Positions 35,337 through 47,769 of a DNA stretch of 64,000 nucleotides are shown in pieces. A program made the position numbers and the translations under genes. The stretch lies in assembly GCA_022376465.1 (NCBI GenBank), contig JACDTU010000024.1, forward strand, positions 62,001 through 126,000, in the 5' to 3' direction. Each line of letters begins with the position of its first letter. The stretch's first letter is position 1. A model generated the notes under the pieces. It was not told the origin of the DNA and searched no databases. It saw nothing but the letters and a program-made list of their open reading frames with translations. This DNA is from Cubamyces lactineus. Taxonomy: Eukaryota > Basidiomycota > Agaricomycetes > Polyporales > Polyporaceae.

Positions 35337-37522
35337 CTACGTCTTCGTCTTGATCAATCCCGCCATGAGGTCGAAGCTGTTTCCGTCCGGTTGCAGGTCG
35401 ATATAGTCCATGTTCTGCCCGCCGGCCCAGCCATCGCGCTCCGGAATCGTCCGCAGCAAGCCGTGGTCAGGAGTGATTCCGACGATGCGGACCTTGCGCG
35501 GCGGTGTCACCGTCGTCAACGTCACTAGTTGGTCCCTGCACGATGTCGAGTTAAGTATGGATTCAGCGCATGGGCACGTCGAGCAGAGAGTGGAGCGGAT
35601 GGAAGATGGAGACGTACGAGTGCAGCCAGCGGTCGAGGTAGAGGTCCATGAAGGGCTCGAACGAGCCTCGCGCGGCGACGAACGTCTTCCATATGGGCTC
35701 AAAGTGCGCCATGATCGCCGCGAGCGTACGTTCCATCGTTGGGTGCTGTTCAGCGCCCGGTTGCAGAAGCTGGACTAACGATGGAATCGGCGGGGGGTTC
35801 AGGACGTTCAGGCCGCATCCTAGCGCACTTCTTAGCTCCCAGAGCTCTCGAGGTAGTGGTGAACATACGCACCTATGACGAGCTCAACGTTCCCCGTGCC
35901 GAAGCTCGTATTGACTAGTATCCCGCCGATCTTCTTCTTCTCGCCCGTCCCCGGCATCTCAACGTAGATGTCGTTCGGCCACTTGATTCTGACCCGCGCG
36001 CCCACCTCACCTAGCACCGCAGGATCGCGGCACGCCTCGGCCACAGCGAGTGCGACGAGGTACTGCACGAATACGACCTTGTGGCCAGGGAGCACAGAGA
36101 GCGGGGCGCGCAGGAGCAGAGAAAACATGAGGCATCCGGGCGGGGATAACCAGATGTTGCCGCCACGACCACGGCCGGTGAGTTGGGAAGAAGCGAGGGC
36201 GAGGGACGGTGTGGGGAGCGTCGAGAGCAGCCGCATGTTTCTACACGTTCGGGACATGGGAGTCAGTGATGCGCACGAACGATGGAGATGACTGCGTACT
36301 TGTCGAGCAGGGTTTGTGTACTCGTGACGACCTCGCCGTACAGAACTCCTTCGCCGATTCCCCAGCCATCGTTGGGGTAATTGTCAGGGCAGCTTTGCTC
36401 TTTACGCGCTTCTCGGAGTGCCGCGTAGTATGTCTGGAGGTCGAACCGGGGAGCGAGGTTGCGTGAGGGCAACTCACCGCCTTCGAACGCGATGATATCC
36501 TTTGGTGTCCATGCTGCAGGATCCTGGCTTGGATAGCGTTCCTCCGGCTTCACGCCAAGCATGCGCTGAGCGTGTGCCGAGGAGTGTAGCATGAACGTAT
36601 CGTTGCTATCTCGTAGTTCAAACCCTTTTTCAAGCGTGCTGAGCTCCGGCACCTCTAGCTCTTTCAACACTCTCTGCACCACATTGGCACGCCAAGGGGC
36701 GGCAGTGAGTAGGAGAGGAGTTGGGCGCGCCACGCTGCTTCCCTGTGCGGGGAGCGTTAGGCCGAGATCTACGAGAGTCTCACGCAGGATACGGATGCGC
36801 CCCTCTTCTGCCTTCGCTAACTGTTCCTGTGTGAATCCAGCATGCTTTGTGAGGATAGACGCGGCGATCTCTTCCTTTGGGGAGTACTCCAGATGGACGT
36901 TCCATACGGCTACCGCGCCTTGTCCGATACGTACTTTGATTCCAGCGGCGGTTTGCGAGCCGTCATTGAGGTCGTAGTGCGCGAGGATCGACGGATTATC
37001 TGAATCGGGTGCGTCCGAGAGATCGACAGTACCTTCGGGAACACGGAGGAGACCTTCGACGGTCGTCCCGTCTGATAGCTTCAGAGTCGTAGGCTCGCCC
37101 GCAGGGCCATCGGCAGCGCCCGTGGTTCGCATTACGGAGACGTTCAACCTCGATTCGCCATCGCTGAGCGTCAGGATCCCGTCGTCGGAAAGCGCGATGC
37201 TTCCTAGCCCTGCTGTGAGCGACGACAGCTTTGCCCTTGCGCGGCTAACGCGAGCGTTTGCACCGAGGACGAGCACCTTACCGCCGCGCTCTACGTACTT
37301 CTGGATCTCTTCGGCTGCGTTAGATGACATGGAGCTGGTCGAGGGCGTGAAGGCGGGAATAACAAGGAGTGAGCACGTCGCGGCCCATGGGTGCGCCGCG
37401 AGAGACTGGATCGCTATGTGTTGGACGGCATAGTTTGAGACGAGGACGCCTCGAAGGGTGGTAAGTGTATGAGAGAGCGAGGATGGAGATGTGGAGGTCC
37501 CGGAGTAAACGAGAACGTTCAT
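35337..37522 (-). CDS. BPL1: Biotin-protein ligase (holocarboxylase synthetase)
   Basis: Attaches biotin through biotinyl-AMP to the conserved lysine of acetyl-CoA carboxylase, pyruvate carboxylase and related enzymes. Start at 37522 (MNVLVYSGTSTSPSS). The N-terminal half is the glutamine-amidotransferase-like BPL_N domain (LVIPAFTPSTSSMSSNAAEEIQKYVERGGKVLVLG). The catalytic half has VVTSTQTLLDKN, the biotin-binding motif GRGRGGNIWLSPPGCL, HKVVFVQYLVALAVAEACRD and VRIKWPNDIYVE. The small C-terminal domain (VRIVGITPDHGLLR) ends LIKTKT at 35337. Introns lie near 36240-36300, 35820-35870 and 35540-35615. The motif set is complete and the size fits the eukaryotic enzyme. The identification is strong. 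Confidence 0.93.
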
Positions 37523-38501
37523 CTTGTGCAAGTAACGATGATTGGGGATCCGGTGGTGTGGGGCCTGGAGGGGCTGGTAGCAATATTTGTTGCGAGCGAG
37601 AGTGGTAAGAACGCGTATACTGGTTGGTGGATTGAGTAGGAATCGAGGCGAGAGAGAGCGTGTCCACCTAATCGAATAAATCGGTCAGCATCCCGGTTGT
37701 AACTCAGCGGAGCTTTTGTCAGTGGTCGGGGTATGATTAAGTAATGCATCGGTCCGCTACCGCAGCGACAAACTGCCTTCTCGCATGATAGACTTTCATA
37801 TGAGAGGCAAGTTGTCCGCATGCAGCAGATAGGAGCCACGCTATGACCAGCGGACGAATTCTTATTCAGATTGATATTCGAGCCTCTTGCCTGCCACTCA
37901 TGGAGACCAGCCAAGAAGAATAATCGTGATAATGATGAAGGTCTACTCACCGATACCAGGAAATTGTGGCTATGACTCCGAGCTGTGGTAAGTGCAAGAC
38001 TAGGAAGACCCGGTTTGATCAGCTACTAAGCATAATGACCTGCTTGTCAATCTCAATGGGCTGCTCAATATACTCTGGTGTACAATTGGATCTTATATGA
38101 GACATACCTTATCACTAACTCCGATACTACCTGGATGCGGTACAGATCCCAGTGTACGAGTGGAAGCTCTTAGCTGCTCCTCTCGTCCCGATTTGGGAAT
38201 AGGCGCCCATGCTTGACACGAGGCTCTCGTCCGTCTAGACAAACTCAAACTCAACTTCGGAAGCTGCAGACGGCCATGCATGATCTCTCGTGGTCTATGT
38301 CTTCATTTGAGCCACCACGCGACTCTTATTCTACAGAGGGCGCCTCTGTGCCTTGGGGCAACCTCGTTGCCTCAGCTGCAACGCGGTCGTAGGACAGCCG
38401 GCAGCCCACTGGCAATATTTTCTGTTCTTCGAGCTACGAGGGTGACACTAGACCCGTAGCATTCCTATCGCGTGTCAGCCACTGCCTTATACTTCACTCG
38501 G
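37523..38501. other. Intergenic between divergent genes
   Basis: Nearly 1 kb separates BPL1 (minus) and the HET gene (plus). A minus-strand open frame (37519-37950) has no family resemblance. No clear promoter element was picked out. Confidence 0.5.
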
Positions 38502-40632
38502 ATGCCACTACAGAATCTACCGACAACAATATATCGACTTTGTCTGCTCGTCACCGCGCGAACGAGAGCGATACTGACAGTCTTGTCCTTGTCCATCCTA
38601 GCAGCACGGCGCGGTACAAGGAATACTACAGGTCCTGAAGACACTGGAAACCCTAGTAATACGACGCCTGCTGTTCAGGAGACGATGTCGACAATTTCTT
38701 CCCGTGTCTCTGCCGGGAACCCTCTTGCGCCAGAAGTCTCGGGCGATGCTTTACCTCAGCACGATATAATTACCCCCTCAAGCATGCCAGAAGAGCCTAA
38801 TCCAGGTGAGAAGTAACTTGTCGTTTTTAGCATAGCCATCACTCTCTGACCTGTCTCAATGAACAGGCCAAAGTACTCCTAAGGAGTATAAAGTCGTGAT
38901 CAATGTCTCTCTCAGTTGGCTGACCCAGTCCCACACAATCCCTACGCTCAACTTGACAGATTCAGCGACCATTGGTAGAGTTCGCCTCATTGACTGCGAT
39001 CAATACCTAGAGCACGACACCCTCGTGGTCCACGAATTCTTCGACTTCCCCACCCCCAACCACCCTTACGCCGCTCTTTCATACGTCTGGCGCGGAAATG
39101 CTGTCGACGAGAGCACCGTGGGGCCCCGGTTCTCCGTCGCCGGGGCCGCAGACGGCGACCCGGTAGGAATCCTAGCACTCAAGCATGCGTGCGCTGCGGC
39201 GCGCCGGTATGGGGTCAAGTACCTCTGGCTCGACCGCCTGTGCATCATGCAAACGAGCAAGGACGACAAGGCCTGGCAGATCACGCAGATGTTCCGGATA
39301 TACAAGGAGAGCGCGGCGTCGATCGTCTTCCCCGGAGGCATACAAAGGCTCATGAACCTCGACGAACCCACGACGTGGATCAACAGGGGGTGGACGCTGC
39401 AAGAAGCACTCGCACCTCCCCGCGTCGAGGTTGTGTACGCATGGCGTCATGGCTCCGGGATGTATCACGGGGTCTTCCGTGGGGACATCCGCGAGCTCGT
39501 CCCAGGGCAGTCCGCGATAACGCCCCTCCGCGAACTCCTCGCGCTCAACGGCTTCCGGTCGACGACGTTCTTCCCCTCGTCCACCGGCACGCCCATCCCC
39601 TTCCGCACCACCATCTTCGGCCTGCCCACCGACGCCTCCGACGCACGCCCCGTCGTGCCCGACAAAACGACCGAGGTTGTGATTTTCATGCTCAAGAACG
39701 CGCTTGCGAGCGGGGGCGAGACGTTCGACGAGCGCGCGCCCGCGATCTGGCGGAGCGCGCTCTTCCGCGCGTCCTCGCGCCCCGTGGACATGGTGTTCAG
39801 CATCATGGGCCTGTTTGGCGTCGCCCTCGACCCGCGCGAGTTTCGCGCGGACGATCGCTTGGGCGCGACGCTCACGCTTATGCGCGCGATCCTCGCTAGG
39901 GAGGGCGGGAAGGCGAGCTGGCTGAGCTTGGCGCCGTATTTGCCGCCGCACCCGAGGCTGTCGACGTTTCCGGTGTTCCCGAAGACGAGCGTCGATGGAC
40001 GAGTGGAGCTGGAGTTGGTACCGCCCGGAGTCGGAGGGAGCATTCTGGGCCAGAAACTAAGCGAGAGTGTCGGCCTGAGCAAGCGGCGAGCTGCGATTTT
40101 GGACACGCGGCGCATAAGGATGCCTACTGGGAGCATGGACGAAGCAGGGTACCTCCGCATCTCCCGGAAAGCCGTACGCATACATGCGCTTTCTCCAGCC
40201 TTCCCTTTACCGGGTGAAGGCCATCACGCCCACTTGGAGTCGAGCCAAACGGCGGGCCCGCCGCTGTGTTGCCTCGCGTTCCGGGCGATCGACGGTACAG
40301 GGTGGAGGTTCTACGACCTCCCCGAAGACGTAGGAGACGTAGAAGATCGACCCTTGCTGAATAGCGTACCAAAGAACAACTTAGAGCCGAGGACGCTCGC
40401 AGTTCTCGTAGGCTGGCACAACGAGTTCTCGCTCGAAGGTCAGTGGATGGGTCCCCGATTCTTGAACGCGATGCTCGTCCGGGAACATGCGCCGGAGATG
40501 TTCCACGTCGTGTCGTACTTCGAGCTGAGCTACAAACTGGAGAGGTGGGTGGATGGTTGGGAGGAGATGGACCTGCGCATCGGCGGACCGGGAAATCCTC
40601 GACACATGGCGAAGTTGAACGGAACTCGGTAA
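38502..40632 (+). CDS. HET-domain protein with N-terminal hydrophobic segment
   Basis: Fungal HET proteins take part in heterokaryon incompatibility, a self/non-self recognition response that leads to cell death; no partner is recognisable here. The start at 38502 gives MPLQNLPTTIYRLCLLVTARTRAILTVLSLSILAARRG, with a hydrophobic stretch that may anchor the protein in a membrane. A disordered linker ends at an intron (38813-38873) that joins EEPNPG to QSTPKEYKVVINVSLSW. The HET core is complete: HPYAALSYVWRG, KHACAAARRYGVKYLWLDRLCIMQ, DDKAWQITQMFRIYKESAASIVFPGG and WINRGWTLQEALAPPRVEVVY (about 39050-39440). After the HET domain about 400 residues follow without a recognised domain (no NACHT, ankyrin or WD40). 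It ends MAKLNGTR at 40632. A second-exon start cannot be excluded. Confidence 0.85.
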
Positions 40633-40877
40633 TCGTTGCGGGACAGTAGACTGATGCTAAGCTCTATCGTGCCTTCGTGGTACTATTGGACGTTCTGAAT
40701 GTTGTAGAGAATGGCGCATAGACACTGGCCTGACGCCTGCCGCATCTACGTTGTAACGTGTAACATTGAGGCACGCATATATGCGGGCGATATCATCTGC
40801 AATTGGATCAAATGCAGAGACAGCAACAAGAAGGCAATATGACGACTCTACCAAATACAAACACAACCCGAGCAGCA

Positions 40878-41810
40878 TCAAGACGATGCCTCAGGCTTCG
40901 CGTCCTGTGTGTGATTCATCCCGTCAGTACTAGCAGTAGCAGCATCTTCTTTAGCTATCGACTCTGGACTGGACGCTTTCAAGACGATCGAACCCACGAC
41001 CAGCGTTTCCGCCTCGCTCTCATCGTGGTGTTCGGCGTCCACTCTGGGTTCCGCATCCGCTGCCTCCACCGTCTCTTCGCCCTTGATGAATTGACCCTTG
41101 GTCTCCTTCGCCCACCGCGAAAGCGCGCCGCGCACGGAGGATTCTTGTCGTGAGATGAATGCTAGGCGCAGGAAGAGGTAGAGGCTGAGGACGCTGGCTG
41201 TGATCGGGATGGAGAGGAAGAGCAGGAAGACGAGTATGCATGCCAACCAGAATCCTAAAATACTACGTCAGACAAAGGTGTGGCAGGCGGGTGCGGATGA
41301 GTGGGCGTACCGGAGAAGAGGGTGACGAGAAGAGCGGCGAGAAGCGCGATGCAGAGCGCCAAAAATATGAAGGAAGAGAATACGAACACGGTGAAGCCTC
41401 TGCGGTTATCGTTCAACTTGAGTCATGATGAGGCTTGCTCTACATTCAAGCCTACACTTACACGAAAGAGAGGATAGGTAGAGCACTGAGTGCCGCATAG
41501 ATAGTAAGGAGCGTCTGAAGATGTTGCCAGTATTAGTCCGCGTTCGACCTAAGCGCATACCGCGACCTTACCGAACGTATTGGATGCAGCTGGAAAGAGT
41601 CAATTATATAGCGTACTGCCGGTCTCACCAGCTCTTTCTCAATTCTATACCGGTGCATATATGCGCCCGTAAGAACTTCCATTCTGCTACTGTAGCTAGG
41701 GTATTGAGACCCGCTGGTACTCACCGGCCAAATGAATGTCGGACAGCAGTCGCGCTCTTCTCAAAGTACGCGGAGAGGAGGTCCTCCTGGGTCTCCTCGG
41801 TTTCGTACAT
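40878..41810 (-). CDS. Small multi-helix membrane protein, Promethin/LDAF1-like
   Basis: Start at 41810 (MYETEETQEDLLSAYFEKSATAVRHSFG), an acidic cytosolic N terminus. Later exons give LLTIYAALSALPILSF, GFTVFVFSSFIFLALCIALLAALLVTLFSGF and WLACILVFLLFLSIPITASVLSLYLFLRLAF, that is three to four closely spaced hydrophobic segments forming hairpins. A charged tail follows (SSVRGALSRWAKETKGQFIKGEE) and ends DAKPEASS at 40878. This plan fits Promethin (PF16015; LDAF1 in animals, Ldo proteins in yeast), which with seipin helps form lipid droplets at the endoplasmic reticulum. The match is from memory and moderate. Introns around 41245-41300 and 41395-41460 are clear; the joins near 41520-41720 do not keep frame with the sites I chose, so the N-terminal structure is provisional. 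Confidence 0.6.
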
Positions 41811-42060
41811 GGTGGTTGCTAGTCAAGGTGTGCGAGCGCGCTGATGACGCGCTCCGGTGCGACGCGTTCAATGACCGTGAACGCGATCACGGGGACGACA
41901 GAATCCAGGCTATAAGCGCTCGTGTCTCGAGAGTCGAGACCGACGCAGAGATGCGAACCTCGCGAGGAAATGGTAGCCACAGTCATAATACGTATGGGTA
42001 TCTTACAAAGTATACAGCGAAATTAAGCGTGTTCACGAGTCAGGCCATCGCTCTAGGATC

Positions 42061-42714
42061 CTATACCTTCCCTCGTCCACCTCGCTTTCCTCTTCGACTC
42101 GAGAAACCTCGCGCATCGTTGGCTTGTTGCTTGGTACCAGATGCTGTCGTGTCTGTAGACGGGGTAGACGGGGGACCCTTTGGCTCTCTCGCAATCTGCA
42201 CAGATGTGTTTGCTGGATCAGAGTCGCTTCTTGCCAGCTTTGCGATATCCTTGCCACCACCCTCGGATGCGGCACTAGCGCCACCTTCCCCGAAAATGCG
42301 CTCTCGCGCGGCTTGGTATCGTGCCTCTCGTTCTGCGTAGGTCTTGGGCGCGTCAGAAGAGGGGGCTGGGCTTCCCGCGGTGGAGTGGGCAGGTGAGGAC
42401 GAGTTACTGGAGGATGCGGTTGCGGATGCCTGCGGTCTCTTCAGGATGCGCAGTACGGGCTGCAATGCTGCCGGCGGAGGGGATAGCGCAGCGGCGCCAC
42501 TTGTACTTGAGCCCGCGATCACAACTGTCGGCATTGGGGCTCGTTTGTTCCTGCTCGGCAACAGTCAGAGCTTCATGAACGAGAGGATATCATCGATGGT
42601 GCTCACGCCTCCTCCCAAACCTGGTTCGGATCTTCCTGCTCCTCCACGTCGTCCTCGTCGTTGTCCCAATCGTCTCGGACATTCGAAGGTGAGGGTTTGA
42701 GAGCGCGTGAATGG
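42061..42714 (-). CDS. SUZ-domain protein (N terminus not resolved)
   Basis: Exon A reads NVRDDWDNDEDDVEEQEDPNQ and then VWEEA; an intron of about 62 nt (donor GTGAGC near 42609) leads to NKRAPMPTVVIAGSS. The rest includes LQPVLRILKRPQ and the SUZ core KTYAEREARYQAARERIFGEGG, followed by a disordered tail that ends with an RGG-like basic patch (FSSRRGKRGGRGKV) at 42061. The SUZ domain binds RNA and is found in small eukaryotic proteins of about 150-200 aa, so most of the protein is seen. The start codon is not settled: the open frame upstream of 42714 lacks ATG and needs a further 5' exon, perhaps joined at the TAG near 42729. The family call is fairly strong. Confidence 0.75.
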
Positions 42715-43346
42715 ACGATGGACGACTATCGCGAGGTCATATGGCGAGTTGGGCGGAATGCACGCAAGGACGCACTGAGGGACCGCCCCAAGAGTCTGCC
42801 GGCGTACTCATATTCGCAATGCACTATAGGTTTCTTCAAGCCCTCTGTTGTCGTAGCCAATGGATCGGATGGTGTGCAATTAGGAACAGATCGGTGGGTT
42901 CTCAGCAGTTTCCAGAGCGCAGGCCTAGTAGATGGTTGTTGCAGTGCAGCAAGTGAAGCACGGCGATAGTTCTGGTCCCAGTAGTATTGGATCATGGATT
43001 AATCTAGGATTGTCTATTAACGTTCTTAGCCGCACTATTAGCCAGGAGTCTTACAGAGTCTTAGTCAGTCAACAACAGCGAGTTATTCTACATAGGAAGA
43101 TAAGGAGTCAAAACTAGATAAGCCTTCAAGCTACTTATGTGTACTTCTTTACCTAGGCTATGGTTGCCGCAGTAGCCGCCGAACGCGCATTCCTTCGGCA
43201 CTGACCACCACCACGCATGCCGCTGGCAGAGCGGAATCAATATCAGGTCCAATATAAAGCATTCGATTGACGGCGAAGCTGAGAACGATGCTACCCAGGC
43301 AGCTGCAGGCGGTCCTCTCGGCCTGGTTACCGACGGCGTAGACACA
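42715..43346. other. Intergenic between divergent genes, may hold a SUZ-gene first exon
   Basis: The first exon of the SUZ gene is expected here but cannot be fixed. An in-frame open stretch directly before 43347 (encoding IDGEAENDATQAAAGG) suggests that the plus-strand gene may start slightly upstream of the ATG chosen. Confidence 0.4.
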
Positions 43347-44598
43347 ATGGCCCCTCTCAACAAGCTCGACGCGTGGTACCAACCTGAATGGTCGCAAGAA
43401 GTCCATCGCCATGAAGCGTATCAGCGTATCCATGACGCCGCGGCTCAGTCTACCGTTGGAGATCTGCGAGTTCACTCCGAACTGCCGACGAAATATCACG
43501 CATTGCTTGCAGGACCCTCAGTGAGCTCTCATCATACCAATGCGTCCTAGAAATATCGCAACTGACTGGAGCGTGAATTCCCCGGGATGTGCGCGATAGT
43601 GGATCTCTCTCTTGACCAGGCTCCCTCTGGTTGGCATGGCCTACACGGTGCACAAATCATTGCGAGAATTGTATCCTCGACGCCTGCCAGTATTCACGTC
43701 CCTGAAGCTCCTCGAGCTGTACGCCTGGGCTGCGGTGGCATTGGCAATCAACGAAGCTGCCGATGACCGTCACCTTCAGGTGCTTCTCGATCCGAAGCGT
43801 ATCGAGATCGAGGGCAAGTGCATACGGATCAAGCGTAATCGATTTTCGGGCCAGCGGAAAGATTCCTACGAACGTGAATTAGATGCAGCTATCCATGGTC
43901 TTGAGGGAAAACGAGCCAGACTATGGGCGCAGTTGTTTAATTTGCGCACAGGTGGGTGCATACCAGCCATCGCAGGTTGTTTACGCATTGTCTCCGGTTT
44001 GGTAACGCCTCACCGACAGCCGGCTACGACCAGTGTGACTTAGTGGGAAAGCTGCGCTGGTGGAACAACCATATTTGGAGCGACGAGGCGACCTGGAATC
44101 GCGCGGCAGTAGCATGGATCCCGTCCGATGGACCTGCGCCTATAGACAAATCACAGGCTCCCACCGAACTTGCCAAGGAACTCGAGGTCTCCATCACGCA
44201 TCTTGCCAACATGACGAACTGCAGGTTCTCGGAATCGTACAACGATTGTGGCTGGCCAACATGGTATGACTTCCGAGTGAGTATATCGTCGCCATGCCCG
44301 ATGAGTCCTGTAACGCGCGAACTGACGACCGTACCTCTACGCCTAGGACTATGTCTACATTCCACTCGCCGCACTCGTAGCATCCATTCCCTTCGCCATG
44401 CTTGCGCGGCGGTCGGGGAGGCGACTCCTCTATTGGCCCATGAACGGACTTCAGCGGGTCCTCGTGGGTGCGACCGTCTACTGTGGCGTGATGCAGCGGT
44501 ATCAGCACTTCTCCTATCTTACCACCGTGCAGGCCGAGGAAGAGAAACGGCTCAAACACATTCAGGAGGTACGCAAGAGAGACAGATCGCTTCAGTGA
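43347..44598 (+). CDS. Unrecognised membrane-associated protein
   Basis: I do not recognise the family. Exon 1 gives MAPLNKLDAWYQPEWSQEVH...LPTKYHALLAGPS. After an intron ending near 43620, LPLVGMAYTVHKSLRELYPRRLPVF and LKLLELYAWAAVALAINEAADDRH follow. Further exons give AGYDQCDLVGKLRWWNNHIWSDEATW, ITHLANMTNCRFSESYND and TWYDFR. The last exon has a hydrophobic segment (YVYIPLAALVASIPFAMLA) followed by positive charges, then a charged helix that ends VRKRDRSLQ at 44598. It looks like a tail-located single-pass protein of about 330 aa. The exon 1-2 junction does not keep frame with the obvious GTGAGC donor, so the first intron or the start is wrong, or there is a defect. It is convergent with DUG1. 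Confidence 0.55.
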
Positions 44599-45197
44599 GT
44601 CGAGTCGCGTTGAGTTTCCGCACGGATCCTCGTGGACTGTGGCGTACCTTCTGCTATGCAGTCGGGTCTGCTCTGTTCTCCACTACCATCATGCTATTCT
44701 CCTGCAGCCATTACCAGTCGTCTTTGCTTGCTGTGTCTCGCTATCGCCTTCCCCACTGCCGTATTGTAGACGTCTTCTCCCTTCCTCAGACATACCGCAT
44801 CTTAGCTCCCACCACTCAGTATCTGTGCCTGCTGTTACACTCACCACTCAAGCTCGGAGCGTGTCACCTATCCCTCGTCGCTTTCTCGCTCTGTGCTGCT
44901 ATGTGCCGTGCTCGTAGACGTCCTCTATACCATTTAGTCACGGGTTCTTCTGCTCCACCCCCCGCTCTCTACGTACGAGTATCATCAGCTTTTGGTACAT
45001 CAAGATACCCTGACATGTTTAGCATCGTCTATCTCGTGATCCACTCTCCACTCATCATCACAGCACCATGCATTTCGCTCTGCCTGTGCCTCATATCTTC
45101 CTCGGCTATGCTGCAGAACAGTGTCTCATGTCGCGATCGCGGCAATCTCGTAGAGGTACGTCCCGAGGAGCTTGGTCTAGCAAGCGTAATCCTATAG
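44599..45197. other. Intergenic between convergent genes
   Basis: Holds the 3' ends of the plus-strand membrane protein gene and the DUG1 gene. The plus-strand open frame here is an accidental extension out of the preceding gene; no family resemblance. Confidence 0.5.
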
Positions 45198-47081
45198 TCA
45201 GCCAAGTACTTCGGGATGAAGGGTGGCCATGGAAGAGCGTACCCCCTCGATGAAGTTGGACCGATCGAGCTTCTCGTTCGTCGAGCTGCACACAGTCAGA
45301 TATCAGTATGCGATGCGTGATTATGAGCAATGACTTACTGTGCGCCGTCATCGCCGCGACCCATGGGCAGTAGGAGGACGTTCACGCCCAGGCTCTCTGA
45401 GAACGAGAGGGTGACTGGGATCGAGCCGCCCTCGCGCGTCAAATCAGGAGATCGGTTGTAAATCGCCTGGTAGCAGGCGGCGTTGTCAGTGCGTACAGTA
45501 GAAGTTCGTGTGAGCAGATGTAACTGACCTTGGTCGCCCGAATCGCGGCTTCGTAGTTCCAGTGCTTGTAGTCGGCAGCCCAGGGCTTGCCGCCGCCCAT
45601 GCTCTCGATCTTCATCTTGTTTTTCGAATTGAGTTTGGCGAACTCTTGCTCGAGGTACGGCACCACGAGCTTCTCGATTGTCTCTGGTGTCTGAGGGGGC
45701 ACGAGGCTTATGTCCAAGAAGGTGAACACCAACTGAAGCGAAGTATCTCATGACGAGACTGCACGCACCGGAGCGAGAACTTGCCCGAGACGGTGCTGGG
45801 GATGACGGTCTTCCCGCCAGGACCACTGAACGCGCCTTCGATGCCGTGCAGAGAGAGCGACGGCATACGCATGCGCCCCATCAGTACTGTCGCCTTGTCG
45901 TTAGAGATTGTAATTGGCGCCCCGACAGCCTCTTCGACGTCCTGGATTGTGTAGTCCAGCTTCTCGTAGAGCTCTCTAATCGCATTGCGTCAGACACTAT
46001 AAAACAATGCTGTCTCGTCACATGGCGTACCGCTCTTCCGCATCAGCGGGGACTACCATCTCCTCAACCCCGGGAATGAGGATCCTACCGTCTGGCGTGA
46101 CGAGCTTGCCCATAAGATAGATGAGGTCCGTCATCGGTTCGTGCACCATCCTGCCGAACCCGCCCGAGTGCAGGTCTCGCGCGGGTCCAGATATGGTCAA
46201 TTTGAAGCCAATGATCCCGCGGAGGCCATATGTCAGGCACGGCGTGCGCGTGTTGAGCCAATAGTTGTCCGACTACAAAGGCAGGCGTCCTGTGAGCTTA
46301 CAGGCTGCCAACGAGCGGAACAGCGAGACGCACGATGCAGACGCAATCGACGCCGGCAAACCAGCTGTCGCTGCCCTTGGAAACTTCGGATTGGAGGAGC
46401 CTGTCCAGAGGATCACTATCCGTCTCTTCCATGCCCTCGAAGCAGAAGCGGATGTTGACTGGGAGCTCGAGCCCGAGCGCCTGGTGGGCCTCGAGCACGT
46501 TCAGCCAGCCGAGAACGGGTCCCTTGTCGTCCGTAGCGCCACGCCCGAACATGCGACCACTCTTCTCGTCGATAGTGAGCACGAATGGTTCTGTATCCCA
46601 CCCGTCACTCTTTTCTGCCTGAAAGGAACGGAGTGCCAACGGTCAATACATGGGCATAGTACGGGTGCTAAGTTCCGATCTACGATCTCCCACGATACGC
46701 ACAGGTTGGACATCGTAGTGACCATACACCAGAACGGTCTTTTTCTTGGAATCGTTGCCGATTTTTCCAAGGACGACCGGGGGAAGAGGGAGCTCCTGGC
46801 CGTCCATCACGTGCGTACCCAGATCTGCAAGTCTGGTCTCGACACCCAGGCTCTTCAGCTGGCCATCGAGCCATTGAGACATCCTTATGACATCTGTGCG
46901 ATGCGCAGCATCCGCGCTGACACTGTTTCAATAGGGTAGATGCTCAGATTAGGATGATTCTAAGGTAGACGGGAGAGGAACAGAACGCCGACCTAGGAAT
47001 GGCGACGGCTTCGGCAAGTCTGTCGATGAACTTCTGGGAGTGCTGGTCGATATACTGCAAAAAATCAGCTGACGACGTCAT
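45198..47081 (-). CDS. DUG1: Cys-Gly metallodipeptidase (M20 family)
   Basis: Hydrolyses Cys-Gly and similar dipeptides in cytosolic glutathione breakdown, using two metal ions. Start at 47081 ([34 protein letters not shown]). Metal ligands of the M20 family are visible in order: H and D in [13 protein letters not shown] in [15 protein letters not shown] in [16 protein letters not shown] in [16 protein letters not shown], and H near the end in [19 protein letters not shown]. The dimerisation part contains [23 protein letters not shown]. It ends [10 protein letters not shown] at 45198. Size (about 475 aa) and motif order match yeast Dug1 and animal CNDP2. About six short introns. Identification is strong; the Dug2/Dug3 partners are not in the window. 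Confidence 0.93.
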
Positions 47082-47769
47082 TGTTTGAGATAGGATGGGA
47101 TGCAGAGTGAAACAGTTAGAACGCAGCTGGCTACAGGGCTGATAATAGTAGTGAGGGGACGAAAGAAAGAGACTGTGACGCTGAACCACAACTAAGATTC
47201 CAATGATATATCGGGTACCGGAGACCGTGTACAGCGTTCAAGACAGCCTAAACTTACTTGCTGTTGCTAATCGATTCCACTATGCGTACATCGGGTGATT
47301 TTACGGTGTCCTTGCATTCGGGACGACTTGGATAGCTTGCTAAGCCCGGGCCTACAATGCAACGGGGTGACTACGGTAGGGAGCAAGTGATAGGCGCTTA
47401 TTCGGCACTTGTCTTCGACCATCATCTACTCTATCCCCAGTCACTCGCATATCAGTAAAAGAAGTGTTCTACACCGATACAACAGCTCAAAGAATCTCTG
47501 ACGGTTTTAACTGATATACGATACCTCTCAATCTCAGGATTGTTGAGCTGAATCTGCAGTAGGCTCAACACTACTAGCAGCTTGACCCGTCAACGCCCCG
47601 CCTGTATCATGTGAATACCACATCGCAAAGGTAGCCTTTTTCACAGCATCCCGGCAGCGTGCCAAGGGATGAACGTTGCGTACTACACTGAGCCGTCTTC
47701 GTAACGCAACTCCTCGATTGGGTCTAGGTGGGCTGCTCGTGAGTATGCGCACAACGCTGCTATGTAAAA
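47082..47769. other. Intergenic
   Basis: Upstream of DUG1 and downstream of the second F-box gene, both on the minus strand. No gene recognised. Confidence 0.5.
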
